A program made the translations under genes and the position numbers. Below the pieces are notes generated by a model. That model saw only the letters and a list, made by a program, of their open reading frames with translations. It had not been told where the DNA came from and made no database searches. DNA of 64,000 nt from Streptomyces formicae (lineage in GTDB: Bacteria > Actinomycetota > Actinomycetes > Streptomycetales > Streptomycetaceae). Positions 29,709 to 37,799 of this stretch are shown piece by piece; within the stretch, counting starts at the first letter, position 1; every line of letters begins with the position of its first letter. The stretch spans positions 8,596,001 through 8,660,000 of the forward strand of contig NZ_CP022685.1 in NCBI RefSeq assembly GCF_002556545.1, read 5' to 3'.

Positions 29709-30521
29709 TCACAGAGATGTGCGGGCGGTGGGGGTGCGGCCGTCGAGCGCCTGCTGAACCCGATGGGTGAACATGCGCGTCAGGATCTCCAGATGGTCGC
29801 TGTCGTATGTCCTGTTCCATTCCTCCGCATCGAGGCGGTAGGTGAATCCGACCACGACGCTGCCGACCCTGACCGCGGCCCGTACGTCATGCGATGAGTC
29901 CTTTTGTTTGTCGAAGGCATGGCTCTCGTCGCCGATGCCAGGCAGGGCCATGGAGGGAGGGTTGTCCTGTTTCGCCTTCTGGTAGGCCGATTTCGCGGCA
30001 TCGACGCTCGAGAAGGGGAAGACATCGAAGACGAAGCCGTTGTTCGTCGCCGGGGCCTCGTATTGGACACGTCCACAGAACAGCGCGTCAGGTGGCGTAG
30101 GCCGGCACTGTGCCGCGGAGCCCTTGAAGATCTTCGGGCCGGATTCCTTCGTCCAGCCGCTGGGCACGGCATCCACCCCGGGAAGGACTGAAGCCACCAC
30201 GGCACGATCCTTGAGGATCGGACGGCGCTGCTCATCGGCCAGCGGGTTCTCCGAGTCCGGGCCCTCTGTGCCGCTTGCGGACGTCTCGGGAGCGTGGTCT
30301 GCTCCGGCGGTGTCCTGCCGCGATGTCGTGGTGTCAGGCCCGGCGGGAGAGTCGTTCACGCCGATCGCGCGCACACCGCCGTAGACGGCGAGCGCGAGGA
30401 TCCCGAGCCCCAGGACGATGAGTACCATCAGGGTGCCCGGGCCGCCTCGAGTGTTCGAGATCGTCAACGGGCCGACGGAGATGTTGTTGCCGCGCAACCG
30501 GTTGCCGCTCCCGATGACCAC
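29709..30521 (-). CDS. Membrane-anchored protein, C-terminal part of a frameshifted gene
   Basis: 270 residues from GTG 30521. The start SGNRLRGNNISVGPLTIS is a beta-rich linker, followed by one transmembrane segment (LMVLIVLGLGILALAVYGGV, about residues 31-50), an acidic Ser/Thr/Pro linker and an extracytoplasmic domain (DRAVVASVLPGVDAVPSGW onward) with two Cys that could pair. Function is unknown. Reading upstream in this frame continues as SPEPPAPAGSV and joins the preceding 122-residue piece if one C is restored in the run at 30546-30550. It is therefore probably the second half of a single protein of about 374 residues. Confidence 0.65.
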   Translation of the reverse strand: MVIGSGNRLRGNNISVGPLTISNTRGGPGTLMVLIVLGLGILALAVYGGVRAIGVNDSPAGPDTTTSRQDTAGADHAPETSASGTEGPDSENPLADEQRRPILKDRAVVASVLPGVDAVPSGWTKESGPKIFKGSAAQCRPTPPDALFCGRVQYEAPATNNGFVFDVFPFSSVDAAKSAYQKAKQDNPPSMALPGIGDESHAFDKQKDSSHDVRAAVRVGSVVVGFTYRLDAEEWNRTYDSDHLEILTRMFTHRVQQALDGRTPTARTSL

Positions 30522-30832
30522 ACTTCCGGCGGGCGCCGGTGGCTCGGGGGACGCGACGGCACTTCCAAGAGGGCGTTCAGCCCTTGTGCGAATGTCGGGT
30601 CCTCCTCGAGCGCGGCCCGCAGCGCGACGCGGAGCCGGTCAGCCGCTGTCGAGTCATCGGGGGTTTGGCCCAGCCCTGTCAGCGCGGCCTGGCCCTGCTC
30701 CGAGTCGCCCAGGCGCTCCCGCACCAGGCCGGACACCGCCTGCACCGTTTCTGTGCCGATCGCGGTTCCCGCGCCCGTGACCGCGGCCACGACGAGTTGT
30801 ACCGCCGCTGACGCCAACCCTGCCGTATCCAT
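30464..30832 (-). CDS. N-terminal part of the same frameshifted membrane protein
   Basis: 122 residues from ATG 30832 (MDTAGLASAAVQLVVAAV), with GGGGAGG a few bases upstream. The first 45 residues are a helical glycine/alanine-rich segment (TGAGTAIGTETVQAVSGLV), followed by a charged helical region (ALRAALEEDPTFAQGLNALL). The last 27 or so residues are in an unnatural, Arg/Ser-rich register. At that point the other frame reads naturally on into the membrane-anchored part, so this is the front half of one gene broken by a one-base loss. Function is unknown. Confidence 0.6.
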   Translation of the reverse strand: MDTAGLASAAVQLVVAAVTGAGTAIGTETVQAVSGLVRERLGDSEQGQAALTGLGQTPDDSTAADRLRVALRAALEEDPTFAQGLNALLEVPSRPPSHRRPPEVWSSGAATGCAATTSPSAR

Positions 30833-31049
30833 GCGCCTCCCCCCCCGTAACAGGGCCAAGTATGGGGAGCGTTCGCCGCGAAATGAAGGTGAATGAAGGT
30901 TCTCGACCCGCCGGGCCAGAGGGGCGTGCGGTGCAGATGGCGCGCCTCGGCACCCTTGGACGAGTCAGAACCCGATGCGCGCTCCCGACCTGTCGGACAG
31001 GCCCTGAGCGGTCGACTTACGGATGGTCAGCGACGGCTGGGCCCGCCGG

Positions 31050-31355
31050 TCAGTGCATGCCGTCGACGATGCGGAAGTCGCGCTCGACGCCGTCGGGGAG
31101 GGCGACCAGCGCATTCTGGTACGCCTCGCTCTCGTATGCCGCGACGGCCTGTTCGAAGCTGTCGAACTCGACCAGAACGACGCGTTGCGTGATTCCGGCC
31201 TCGTGGGCGACGACGCGACCGCCACGGGACGGGATCCGGGACAGGGTGCGACCGCCCCCGGCCTGGACCGCCGGACCGGCCAGCTCGTCGTAGGCAGCCA
31301 GCCCCTCAGGGTCGGAAACGGCGGGGTAGACACTGACCCAGTAGCCCTTGGCCAC
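31050..31355 (-). CDS. DUF1330 domain protein
   Basis: 101 residues from GTG 31355, placed by a perfect AGGAGG five bases upstream. The sequence starts MAKGYWVSVYPAVSDPEGLA and has the GGRTLSRIP and RVVLVEFDSFEQAVAAYES blocks of the DUF1330 ferredoxin-like dimeric barrel family. Biochemical function is not established; small alpha/beta barrels of this kind bind or turn over small organic acids or act as chaperone-like dimers. It is divergent from a LysR regulator 158 bases away, which probably controls it. Confidence 0.9.
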   Translation of the reverse strand: MAKGYWVSVYPAVSDPEGLAAYDELAGPAVQAGGGRTLSRIPSRGGRVVAHEAGITQRVVLVEFDSFEQAVAAYESEAYQNALVALPDGVERDFRIVDGMH

Positions 31356-31513
31356 GGCAACCTCCTGTGTTCGGCCGGACACGGCCGACTTCGCATGGAC
31401 ACTCGGATCGATCGATCCCGGCATGCGCAGGCTAGGGCTTGATGTGCGGCCGAGGGAAAGACCGGTACGCAATAGACTCAGAACGGATCGTTATCAATCG
31501 GCGGGGAGGGCAC

Positions 31514-32416
31514 GTGGCGCCGGACACGGTGAGCCTGCGGTACTTTCTGGTGCTGGCGCAGGAGTTGAACTTCACCCGCGCGGCCGCACACATCGGAATC
31601 GCACAGCCCGCACTCAGCGCCCGGATGCGCCGATTGGAGACGGAACTCGGTACGGCACTGCTGGTCCGCAACACCCGTAGCGTCGTATTGACCGCGGCCG
31701 GTGCGGCTTTGGCCGAGTCCGCGCCGCCCGCGCTGGCGGCGCTGGACCGGGCGTGGGACACCGCCCGGAGCGCGGCGGCCGGTGAATTGGGCACGCTCCG
31801 CATCGGATACAGCCTCAGCACCGGGGCCGAGACGGTACCGGCCCTGGTGGACAGGCTGATGCGCGGCGCCGGCGGACTCGAGGTCGGCGCGGTCCCGATG
31901 GCGACACCGGAGATCTCCCCTGCGGTCGCCGAAGGCCGCATCGATGCCGGGATCACCCGCGGTGAACAACCGGGCCGTGATGTGCGCCGGTTCCTGCTGC
32001 GGCGAGCGCGCATCGGCGTCCAGCTGGCGCAGCACCATCCGCTGGCCGAACACCCGGAGATCGAGATCGCCGACGCGGCCGCGTATCCGCTGCGACTCCC
32101 GGACCGTACGGCCAACCCCGTCATCCATGATCAGCTGTCCGCGCTGTTCCGAGACATCCGACCACACCCCCGGTTCCACACGCCCGCGGTCTCTTTCGAC
32201 ATGTCGCAGCGCGACCTGCGCGACGGGGTCACCCTCGCCCCCGCCGGAGAAGCCGCCGCCACGGCACAACCGGCCGGTCTCACCTGGCGACCGCTGCGAG
32301 GCGCGCCCGGCCTGACGATCCACCTGGTCCTCCCACGCGAGCAGTCGCCGCTGCACCGCCGCATCCGGGCCGTCGCCAAAACCCTGTCGCACGAGCTGCA
32401 CTGGCTGCCGGACTGA
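31514..32416 (+). CDS. LysR family transcriptional regulator
   Basis: 300 residues. The N-terminal winged helix (VSLRYFLVLAQELNFTRAAA, then QPALSARMRRLETELG) is typical, followed by a periplasmic-binding-protein-like co-inducer domain. GTG 31514 follows GGGGAGGG; GTG 31529 is a close alternative. It is transcribed away from the DUF1330 gene and probably regulates it and itself through the 158-base shared region. The effector is unknown. Confidence 0.9.
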   Translation: MAPDTVSLRYFLVLAQELNFTRAAAHIGIAQPALSARMRRLETELGTALLVRNTRSVVLTAAGAALAESAPPALAALDRAWDTARSAAAGELGTLRIGYSLSTGAETVPALVDRLMRGAGGLEVGAVPMATPEISPAVAEGRIDAGITRGEQPGRDVRRFLLRRARIGVQLAQHHPLAEHPEIEIADAAAYPLRLPDRTANPVIHDQLSALFRDIRPHPRFHTPAVSFDMSQRDLRDGVTLAPAGEAAATAQPAGLTWRPLRGAPGLTIHLVLPREQSPLHRRIRAVAKTLSHELHWLPD

Positions 32417-32455
32417 CGCGCGAGGGGCAAAGCGGATCAGTATCCGATCACGCCC

Positions 32456-32478
32456 CCGGGCCGGGCCGGGCCGGGCCG
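32456..32478. repeat. Tandem five-base CCGGG repeat
   Basis: Four to five copies of CCGGG in tandem lie in the short gap between the convergent LysR and MFS genes. They may fold or act as a transcription stop. No other structure is visible there. Confidence 0.5.
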
Positions 32479-32523
32479 GTCCGAGTCGTATGTCGTACGT
32501 CGTACACCGCGGCGACGTCCTCG

Positions 32524-33762
32524 TCATGGGGCGGCGACGTGCAAGGTGCGGATCGGGGTGAGGGCGAGGCGTAGTGGCGGCAGGACGAGCAGGCAGGCGC
32601 CGATGAGCAAGGTGGTGTGCAGGCCCAGGGTGGTGGCGGCGTAGCCCGCGAGGAGCGCGGAGAAGGGGCGCAGCCCGAACGCCGTCCACTGTCCGGTCGC
32701 CTGCATGCGGCCTTGCATGTCGGGCGCGCAGGCTTGCTGGCGGACGGTGCGCTGGGTCAGGCCGTGCGTGACCGCGCCGAAGAGTTGGAGGAACAGACCG
32801 CATCCGATGGTGAGTTGGCCGGTCAGGCCGGGGTGAGCCACGAGGAGCGGTATCTGGCCGGTCGGTGTGAGGACGAGGGCTGTGATCATGACAGGGCCGG
32901 CGCCATGGCGGGTGGTGAGGCGCGGGGTGGTGAGGGAGGCGAGGAAGCCTCCGCTCGCGCCGACGCTCATCACGAGCGCGAACGCCTGTGGTGACCAGTG
33001 CAGTTCGCGGATCAGATAGACCACCCAGATCGCGTTGGTTCCGGCCAGGACGGTGGAGACGATCGCGTTCGTGGTCACGAGCGGGCCGATGACGGGGTGG
33101 CGCCAGGTGTAGGCGAGGCCGGCCCGGATCTCGTCGCGCAGGCTCCGCTCGGTGGTGGGCTGTTCGGTCATGGTCTCGGGGGCGCGGATGCGCAGGGTGC
33201 ACCAGGCGGTGACGAGGTAGGTGAGCGCGTCCGCGGCGACCGCGCGGGCGGCGCCGATCACGCCGATGAGCACTCCGGCGAGGGCCGGGCCGCCGATGTC
33301 GGCCAGCGTGTTGGCACTCGCCAGCTTGGCGTTGGCCTCCATGAGCCGGTGGGAGGGCAGGAGTTGTGGAATGTAGGACAGGCTCGCGGCCGAGCCGACC
33401 ACGTGACAGGAGCCGACCACGAACGCCGCGACCCACAGGTGCGTGAAGGTCAGGGTGGCGTACGAAGCGGCAAGCGGAATGGACCCCATGGCTAGCGCGC
33501 AGATCAGGCTCGTCACCATCATCGGGGGGCGTTTCCGCACGCGGTCGCACCAGGCACCGGCCGGCAGCGAGAACAGCAGCGGTGGCGTCTTCTGCACGGC
33601 CGCCAGGACGGCGGCCTCCCACGTCGTGGCGTGCAGGCTCACGACCGCGACCAGAGGGATGGCGACCGAGCTGAGGGAGGAACCCAGTACGTCGCTGGCC
33701 TGGCCCGTCCAGTACAGGCGGAAGTCGCGGTGGCGCCACAGGCTCGCTTCTGCGGGTGTCAC
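32524..33762 (-). CDS. MFS exporter, EntS-like
   Basis: 412 residues with about twelve hydrophobic segments. The N-terminus RHRDFRLYWTGQASDVLGSS, the loop CDRVRKRPPMMV between helices 2 and 3 and the overall pattern match the drug/siderophore exporter branch of the major facilitator superfamily (EntS/Cmx type). GTG 33762 overlaps the stop of the upstream small gene as GTGA, so translation is coupled. It is the last gene of a minus-strand set that begins downstream of an iron-box-like site at 35588, so export of a siderophore or other metal-related metabolite is possible. The substrate itself cannot be read. Confidence 0.88.
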   Translation of the reverse strand: MTPAEASLWRHRDFRLYWTGQASDVLGSSLSSVAIPLVAVVSLHATTWEAAVLAAVQKTPPLLFSLPAGAWCDRVRKRPPMMVTSLICALAMGSIPLAASYATLTFTHLWVAAFVVGSCHVVGSAASLSYIPQLLPSHRLMEANAKLASANTLADIGGPALAGVLIGVIGAARAVAADALTYLVTAWCTLRIRAPETMTEQPTTERSLRDEIRAGLAYTWRHPVIGPLVTTNAIVSTVLAGTNAIWVVYLIRELHWSPQAFALVMSVGASGGFLASLTTPRLTTRHGAGPVMITALVLTPTGQIPLLVAHPGLTGQLTIGCGLFLQLFGAVTHGLTQRTVRQQACAPDMQGRMQATGQWTAFGLRPFSALLAGYAATTLGLHTTLLIGACLLVLPPLRLALTPIRTLHVAAP

Positions 33763-33926
33763 GTCCGGCCGCCCGCCGCTGTGCCGTGGGCGAAGGGGGT
33801 GAAGGAGGTGGAGGGGGTGAAGTGCGCGGGCGTGTGGTCGATGGGCAGGTCGGGACGCCACGCCGTGAGGGGGTGGCGTTGGCCGTAGACGGTCCAGGCG
33901 TGGGCGTTGACGTCCTCGGTGGGCAC
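33759..33926 (-). CDS. Small protein, 55 residues, coupled to the MFS exporter
   Basis: Begins MPTEDVNAHAWTVYGQRHPL at GTG 33926 with AGGAGG four bases upstream, and ends in a GTGA overlap with the exporter. The protein is rich in Pro, His, Thr and aromatic residues and has no signal peptide. No family is recognised. It could be a peptide cargo, an exporter accessory, or the tail of the decayed synthetase-like gene upstream: restoring one base near 33926 would fuse it to the preceding frame. Confidence 0.4.
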   Translation of the reverse strand: MPTEDVNAHAWTVYGQRHPLTAWRPDLPIDHTPAHFTPSTSFTPFAHGTAAGGRT

Positions 33927-34210
33927 GGTGCCTCCTGGGAGGGTGGGATGCGGTTCAGGTGTGCGTGCTGAGGCATCAACTCCCTCCACTGGGCCATGTC
34001 GTGGACGGCCCACATGTCGTGTTCGGAGGGATCGAGGCGGATCCGCCGCAACTGATCGGCCGTCAGCCGGCCTGTGTCGAAGCCGGGTCCGGCGATCAAG
34101 AGGGTGGATGTCGCGTACTGGCCGCCCAGGCATTCGGCGGCGCGGGCGGCGATGGTTCCGGAGTCGAAACAACCGGTGAGGGGGGGAGAGACCGTGGTGG
34201 CCGGGTTCAT
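33927..34210 (-). pseudogene. Asparagine-synthetase-like fragment carrying a degenerate PP-loop
   Basis: From ATG 34210, which overlaps the previous stop as ATGA, the frame reads LTGCFDSGTIAARAAECLGG followed by ATSTLLIAGPG. This resembles the ATP-pyrophosphatase loop SGGxDS and the following strand of AsnB-like enzymes, but the loop residues Ser and Gly are replaced by Thr and Cys. The frame then becomes unlike the family and has no stop near 33926, running on in an unnatural register. I read it as a decayed or frameshifted central part of an AsnB-like gene. The end coordinate is nominal. Confidence 0.4.
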
Positions 34211-34725
34211 GGGGCGGGAGAGTCCAGGGCGTCGTCCATGGCGGCGACGAACGCGCCCAGGGCATCAGCTTCCTTGGCCGGTTCGCGTGGGCCGCTGTGC
34301 AGCGCGGGTTCGGGGTAGTGCAGGTGCAGGTGACCGCCGAAGATCGTGGTGGCTCGCTCGGTGGCGCGCTGAATGCCGGTGAAGACCGTCTCCGTGCTGT
34401 AGCGGGGGCGGTAGATGAGCAGCCGGGCAACCTCACGCGGGCTCAGGGAGCGGGCGTGCTGCGCGAAGTCGGCCATGTCCCACGATCCGTGGAGCGTCGT
34501 GGCGTCGCGGGCGACATGCAGCGGGGAGATCCCGCACGGCCCGGCGTTCACACGGACAGGCACGTCGGGTGCGGTCTCGGCCAGGACGTGGTCAAGGGGC
34601 CACTGCCCGGCAAGGACGCTGGCCACGTCGAAGTCAGCGTCATCGCAGCCGCGCTCGCCACCGACGATCTGCCCCGGCGCGGCCCATGGTGGAGTGCCGC
34701 TGCCCGTGCCAGTCCTCGCAAGCAC
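34207..34725 (-). pseudogene. Asparagine-synthetase-like N-terminal fragment
   Basis: 172 codons from GTG 34725. The block PLHVARDATTLHGSWDMADF and then EVARLLIYRPRYSTETVF resemble the region before the synthetase domain of AsnB-like amidotransferases in actinobacteria. The catalytic N-terminal Cys of the glutaminase domain is absent, the start has no sensible ribosome site spacing, and the piece ends where the PP-loop should follow in another frame. It lies between an SDR gene and a small protein/MFS pair. It is probably a relic, though a split functional enzyme cannot be ruled out. Confidence 0.4.
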
Positions 34726-34777
34726 CTCCCGCGTGTGGTGAACGCGCGCCCCGCTGGCAACCGTCCGGCGCGGGCGG

Positions 34778-35542
34778 TCACAGGTTGGCGCCGCCCGTGA
34801 CGTCGACCTTGGCGCCGGTGATCCAGCGCGCGTCGTCCGACGCGAGGAAGGCGACCGCGTCGGCGATGTCCGGGACCTCGCCGACCCGGCCGAGGGCGGT
34901 CAGGCCGATGGTGTGCTCCAGGTGCGCCGGGTCGGCCAGCGCCGAGGCGGTCATGTCGGTGTGGGTGTAGCCGACCGCGACGGAGTTGACGGTGATGCCG
35001 CGCGGTCCGAGGTGTTTGGCCAACGTGTGGCTGAACACGTCGAGCGCGCCCTTGGTGAGCGGATACCCGATGCCGTGGGCCGATGCGGCGCGGGTGGAGA
35101 CGGACGAGATGTTGATGATCCGGCCGCCGTCGCGCAGCCGCGGCAAGAGCCGCTGGGTGAGGAAGAACGGCGCCTTCACGTTGACCGCGACCATCCGGTC
35201 GAACTCCTCGGGGGTGAGGATCTCGATCGGCCGCCCCATGATGTTGAGCCCCGCGTTGTGGACGAGGATGTCGATCGCCGACTCGCCGTACGAGTGCAGG
35301 GCGGCGTCCAGGCCGTCCGTGAGCGTGTCCACGTCTCCGGGTACGCCTAGTTCGGCGCGCACGACGAAGGCGCGGCCGCCGGCCTCGGCGATGGCCGCGG
35401 CGGTCTCCTTGGCGGCCTTCTCGTTCCTGCCGTAGTGCACGGCGACCAGGGCGCCGTCGTGGGCCAGGCGTTCGGCGATGCCCCGCCCGATGCCCCGGCT
35501 GGCGCCGGTGACCAGGGCGACCTTGCCGCTGAGGTTTCCCAT
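34778..35542 (-). CDS. SDR oxidoreductase, FabG-like
   Basis: 254 residues, a classical short-chain dehydrogenase. The cofactor motif TGASRGIG is at 12-19, HNAG at 95-98, Ser147 lies in INISSVS, and Tyr160 and Lys164 in YPLTK. It reduces or oxidises a carbonyl/alcohol with NAD(P)(H); substrate unknown. ATG 35542 has GAGGAG six bases upstream. A 19-base element resembling an actinobacterial iron box lies 46 bases upstream of the start, so expression may rise when iron is low. It heads the minus-strand set that ends in the MFS exporter. Confidence 0.92.
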   Translation of the reverse strand: MGNLSGKVALVTGASRGIGRGIAERLAHDGALVAVHYGRNEKAAKETAAAIAEAGGRAFVVRAELGVPGDVDTLTDGLDAALHSYGESAIDILVHNAGLNIMGRPIEILTPEEFDRMVAVNVKAPFFLTQRLLPRLRDGGRIINISSVSTRAASAHGIGYPLTKGALDVFSHTLAKHLGPRGITVNSVAVGYTHTDMTASALADPAHLEHTIGLTALGRVGEVPDIADAVAFLASDDARWITGAKVDVTGGANL

Positions 35543-35587
35543 GTGCACTCCTCGGTCGTGCCGTACGAACCTTTCTCTCACTCCAAG

Positions 35588-35606
35588 TTAGGTTAGCCTA
35601 ACTAGC
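35588..35606. promoter_or_regulatory. Iron-box-like operator (DmdR/IdeR type)
   Basis: TTAGGTTAGCCTAACTAGC matches about 15 of 19 positions of the actinobacterial iron box TTAGGTTAGSCTWACCTWA. It contains the perfect inverted arms GTTAGG (35587-35592) and CCTAAC (35597-35602). It lies 46 bases before the SDR start, where a DtxR-family repressor would block the promoter. Confidence 0.6.
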
Positions 35607-35687
35607 ATGTGTCTCTCAGGGGTGGTCGCGTGACGGGCCATCAAAGTCCGCCTCCCTAACGGAGTTCGGGCGCCGGGCAGCATGGAA

Positions 35688-35723
35688 GAGGGCTCCCGGA
35701 CCGCTCGGGTTCCGGGAGCCCTC
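35688..35723 (-). terminator. Hairpin terminator after the serine protease gene
   Basis: A perfect 13-base inverted repeat (GAGGGCTCCCGGA at 35688-35700, complement at 35711-35723) with a ten-base loop, 43 bases beyond the protease stop on the minus strand. It separates the protease from the iron-box promoter. Confidence 0.75.
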
Positions 35724-35765
35724 ACTCATGTGCGGTCGCCAGGGCGGCCTTGGCGAGCGGACCTG

Positions 35766-36692
35766 CTACTTCGTGCCGGCGGGCGAGCGGTGCTTCTGCG
35801 CCAGGGCGGGCTTGGGCAGGGTGCAGCCGGGGCGGTTCAGGTCGATCTTGTTGCCGGCGCCGACGCAGGGAACGATGATGTAGGTCTGCTGGGCGTAGCC
35901 GATGCTGGGCCGGACGGTGACCTTGCCGTTCTCGTCGACCTCGCACGGGTTGTTGTCCGTGCAGCGCTGGCCGCTCTCATTGATGGTGTTGTTGACGGCG
36001 ACGACCTTGCCGGTGGCGTCGTCGATCACCGGCGATCCCGAGGTGCCGCCGATGACCTGGCAGGGCTGGGTGTAGCGGAGCGAGTCCTTCCAGGTCCACT
36101 GGCCTTCCTTCAGGCGGTACGCGAAGCCGTCCGTGTTGCACCGGTACATCCGCTTCCAGTAGCCGGAGGCGACCGTGATGGCCCGGCCCGTCTGCGGGTG
36201 CGCGGCGTCCAGGTCGAGGGCCTTGATGCCGTAGCGGCTCTCGATGTCGCTGTAGGTGCTGGTCAGTTCGTACACGGAGACGTCGGTGTCGGTCATCGTG
36301 CCGTACGCGATCTTGCTGGCGCGCACGGTGCCGAGGCTGCCGCCGCTGGCGTTCAGGAGCGTGAAGCTACGGCTCGAGGCCCGGTTGACGATGACCTGCC
36401 CGGCACTGGGGAAGCCTGTCTCCAGGCAGTGGCCGTTGGAGAGCACGAGCGCCTTGTCCGTGGGCTGCGAGCTGGGCACGCGCACCAGGGAGCCCGAGCA
36501 GTTGCTCAGCGCCACGGTACCCGCGAAGGTCACAGCCTTCGCCTTCACCTTCGCCTGGGGCGCCGTGGCGGGTCTCGCCGCGGCCGTGCCTTTGCTGGAA
36601 ACCGGCGCCTCGTTGCTCACGGCGGACGCGGGTATCGCCGTCGCGCCGAGGAGCAGCGCGGTGAAGACGGCACCAACGAGAGGCTTGTTCAT
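35766..36692 (-). CDS. Secreted trypsin-like serine protease
   Basis: 308 residues. It has a Sec signal peptide (hydrophobic core VGAVFTALLLGATAIP, likely cut after ASA at about residue 24) and then a chymotrypsin-fold protease with His88 in SNGHCLE, Asp137 in TDTDVSVYEL and Ser218 in GGTSGSP. Cysteine pairs (65/89 and later) suggest disulfides in the extracellular enzyme. It resembles V8/glutamyl-endopeptidase-like S1 enzymes of Streptomyces. ATG 36692 follows AGGGGA. In its 5' leader a small hairpin, ACCGAA/TTCGGT, lies at 36720-36736. Confidence 0.9.
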   Translation of the reverse strand: MNKPLVGAVFTALLLGATAIPASAVSNEAPVSSKGTAAARPATAPQAKVKAKAVTFAGTVALSNCSGSLVRVPSSQPTDKALVLSNGHCLETGFPSAGQVIVNRASSRSFTLLNASGGSLGTVRASKIAYGTMTDTDVSVYELTSTYSDIESRYGIKALDLDAAHPQTGRAITVASGYWKRMYRCNTDGFAYRLKEGQWTWKDSLRYTQPCQVIGGTSGSPVIDDATGKVVAVNNTINESGQRCTDNNPCEVDENGKVTVRPSIGYAQQTYIIVPCVGAGNKIDLNRPGCTLPKPALAQKHRSPAGTK

Positions 36693-37017
36693 GTGGGGTT
36701 CCCCTCTGATGACTGTGTGACCGAAGGTCCTTCGGTTTTGTCATGCGCATTTTTGGGGCAACCCACTGCCAGGGCAAGACCGCGTGCTCTCAAGTACGCG
36801 AGTGACACGCCTTCTTGGGCGCACGGCCGCCGGGAAAGGGGCTTTCCGGCCGTCCAGATGTCTGCGTGACGGTGATCACGGACGTTCTTCGGGGGCGCTG
36901 CGTAGGCTTGAGCCGTCGCCACGATGGCTGCCCGAACGTGCGACTCGATGTAGCGTCTGAAGTTAGCCCTTGACCTGCAAAAAGGCAGGCAGGGAGCCTG
37001 CTCGTGGGAGTACTCCG
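36693..37017. other. Divergent promoter region between the protease and panD
   Basis: 325 bases without a gene. Two small hairpins are visible. One is ACCGAAGG/CCTTCGGT at 36720-36736, followed by TTT on the plus strand. The other is GCAGGC/GCCTGC at 36985-37001, with loop AGGGA, just before the panD ribosome site. No recognised riboswitch or operator. Confidence 0.5.
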
Positions 37018-37434
37018 ATGTTCCGTACCATGTTCAAGTCCAAGATCCATCGCGCCACGGTGACCCAGGCCGACCTGCACTACGTGGGATCCGTCACCAT
37101 CGACGCCGACCTCCTCGACGCCGCCGACCTGCTGCCGGGCGAGCTCGTCCACATCGTCGACATCACCAATGGCGCGCGTCTGGAGACGTACACCATCGAG
37201 GGCGAGCGCGGCAGCGGTGTCATCGGCATCAACGGCGCGGCCGCGCACCTCGTGCACCCCGGCGATAAGGTGATCATCATCAGCTACGCCCAGGTCGAGG
37301 ACGCCGAGGCGCGGGCGCTGCGCCCCCGCGTCGTGCACGTCGACGAGGGCAACCGCATCGTGTCCCTGGGTGCCGATCCGGCCGAGCCCGTGCCCGGCGA
37401 CGACGGGCAGGCGCGGAGTCCGCTGAGCCTGTGA
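37018..37434 (+). CDS. panD: Aspartate 1-decarboxylase proenzyme
   Basis: 138 residues. It makes beta-alanine from aspartate for pantothenate and CoA synthesis. The proenzyme self-cleaves between Gly24 and Ser25 (HYVGSVTID) to form the pyruvoyl group. Starting at ATG 37018 places the cleavage site at residues 24/25 exactly as in E. coli PanD, which supports this start over ATG 37030; GGGAG lies seven bases upstream. Conserved catalytic blocks [20 protein letters not shown] and [13 protein letters not shown] are intact. A small acetyltransferase gene follows at 27 bases. The distance from other pan genes is usual for actinobacteria. Confidence 0.97.
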   Translation: MFRTMFKSKIHRATVTQADLHYVGSVTIDADLLDAADLLPGELVHIVDITNGARLETYTIEGERGSGVIGINGAAAHLVHPGDKVIIISYAQVEDAEARALRPRVVHVDEGNRIVSLGADPAEPVPGDDGQARSPLSL

Positions 37435-37460
37435 GGCGCCCACGGCGTGAGGAGAGTGCG

Positions 37461-37799
37461 ATGACCGAGATCAAGGACGATCGGGCCCGGGGTGTGCTCG
37501 AAGCACGTGAGGGCGGTGAAGTCGTCGGTCACGTCGTCTACTTCACGCTGGACGAGCCCGAGGCCGCCCTCGTGCCGGTGCACACCGAAGTGGACTCCGC
37601 GCACGAGGGCAAGGGCATCGCCGGGGCGCTGGCCACCGAGCTCTACGCCATCGCCGGGCGGGAGGGCTTCGCGGTCGTGCCCCTGTGCCCGTACGTCGCG
37701 AAGTGGGCCGAGCGCCACCCCGACCAGGCGCCCGCCGCGTCGGACGCGCTGCTCAGGGCCGCCCTGGACAAGGTCAGGACGGACCCGTCGGCATGGTGA
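37461..37799 (+). CDS. Small GNAT acetyltransferase (YjdJ type)
   Basis: 112 residues, much shorter than typical GNATs. It matches the small N-acetyltransferase family with HTEVDSAHEGKGIAGALATE (acetyl-CoA loop) and PLCPYVAKWAERHPD at the C-terminus. The acceptor is unknown. ATG 37461 follows GGAG. It sits between panD and the racemase-like gene, with whose start it overlaps, so the three may form one transcript. In E. coli a GNAT-like protein (PanZ) matures PanD, but this short family is different, so a PanD-maturation role is only a guess. Confidence 0.88.
   Translation: MTEIKDDRARGVLEAREGGEVVGHVVYFTLDEPEAALVPVHTEVDSAHEGKGIAGALATELYAIAGREGFAVVPLCPYVAKWAERHPDQAPAASDALLRAALDKVRTDPSAW

Noticed and set aside
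31478..34210. A 910-codon minus-strand open frame running through the MFS and LysR genes
   Set aside because: Only its first 90 or so codons look natural (AsnB-like fragment). The rest is Pro/Arg-rich shadow of the real MFS gene in another frame and the antisense of LysR.
37461..37799. PanD maturation factor (PanZ) role for the small acetyltransferase after panD
   Set aside because: PanZ belongs to another GNAT branch and is mainly enterobacterial; proximity alone does not support the role.
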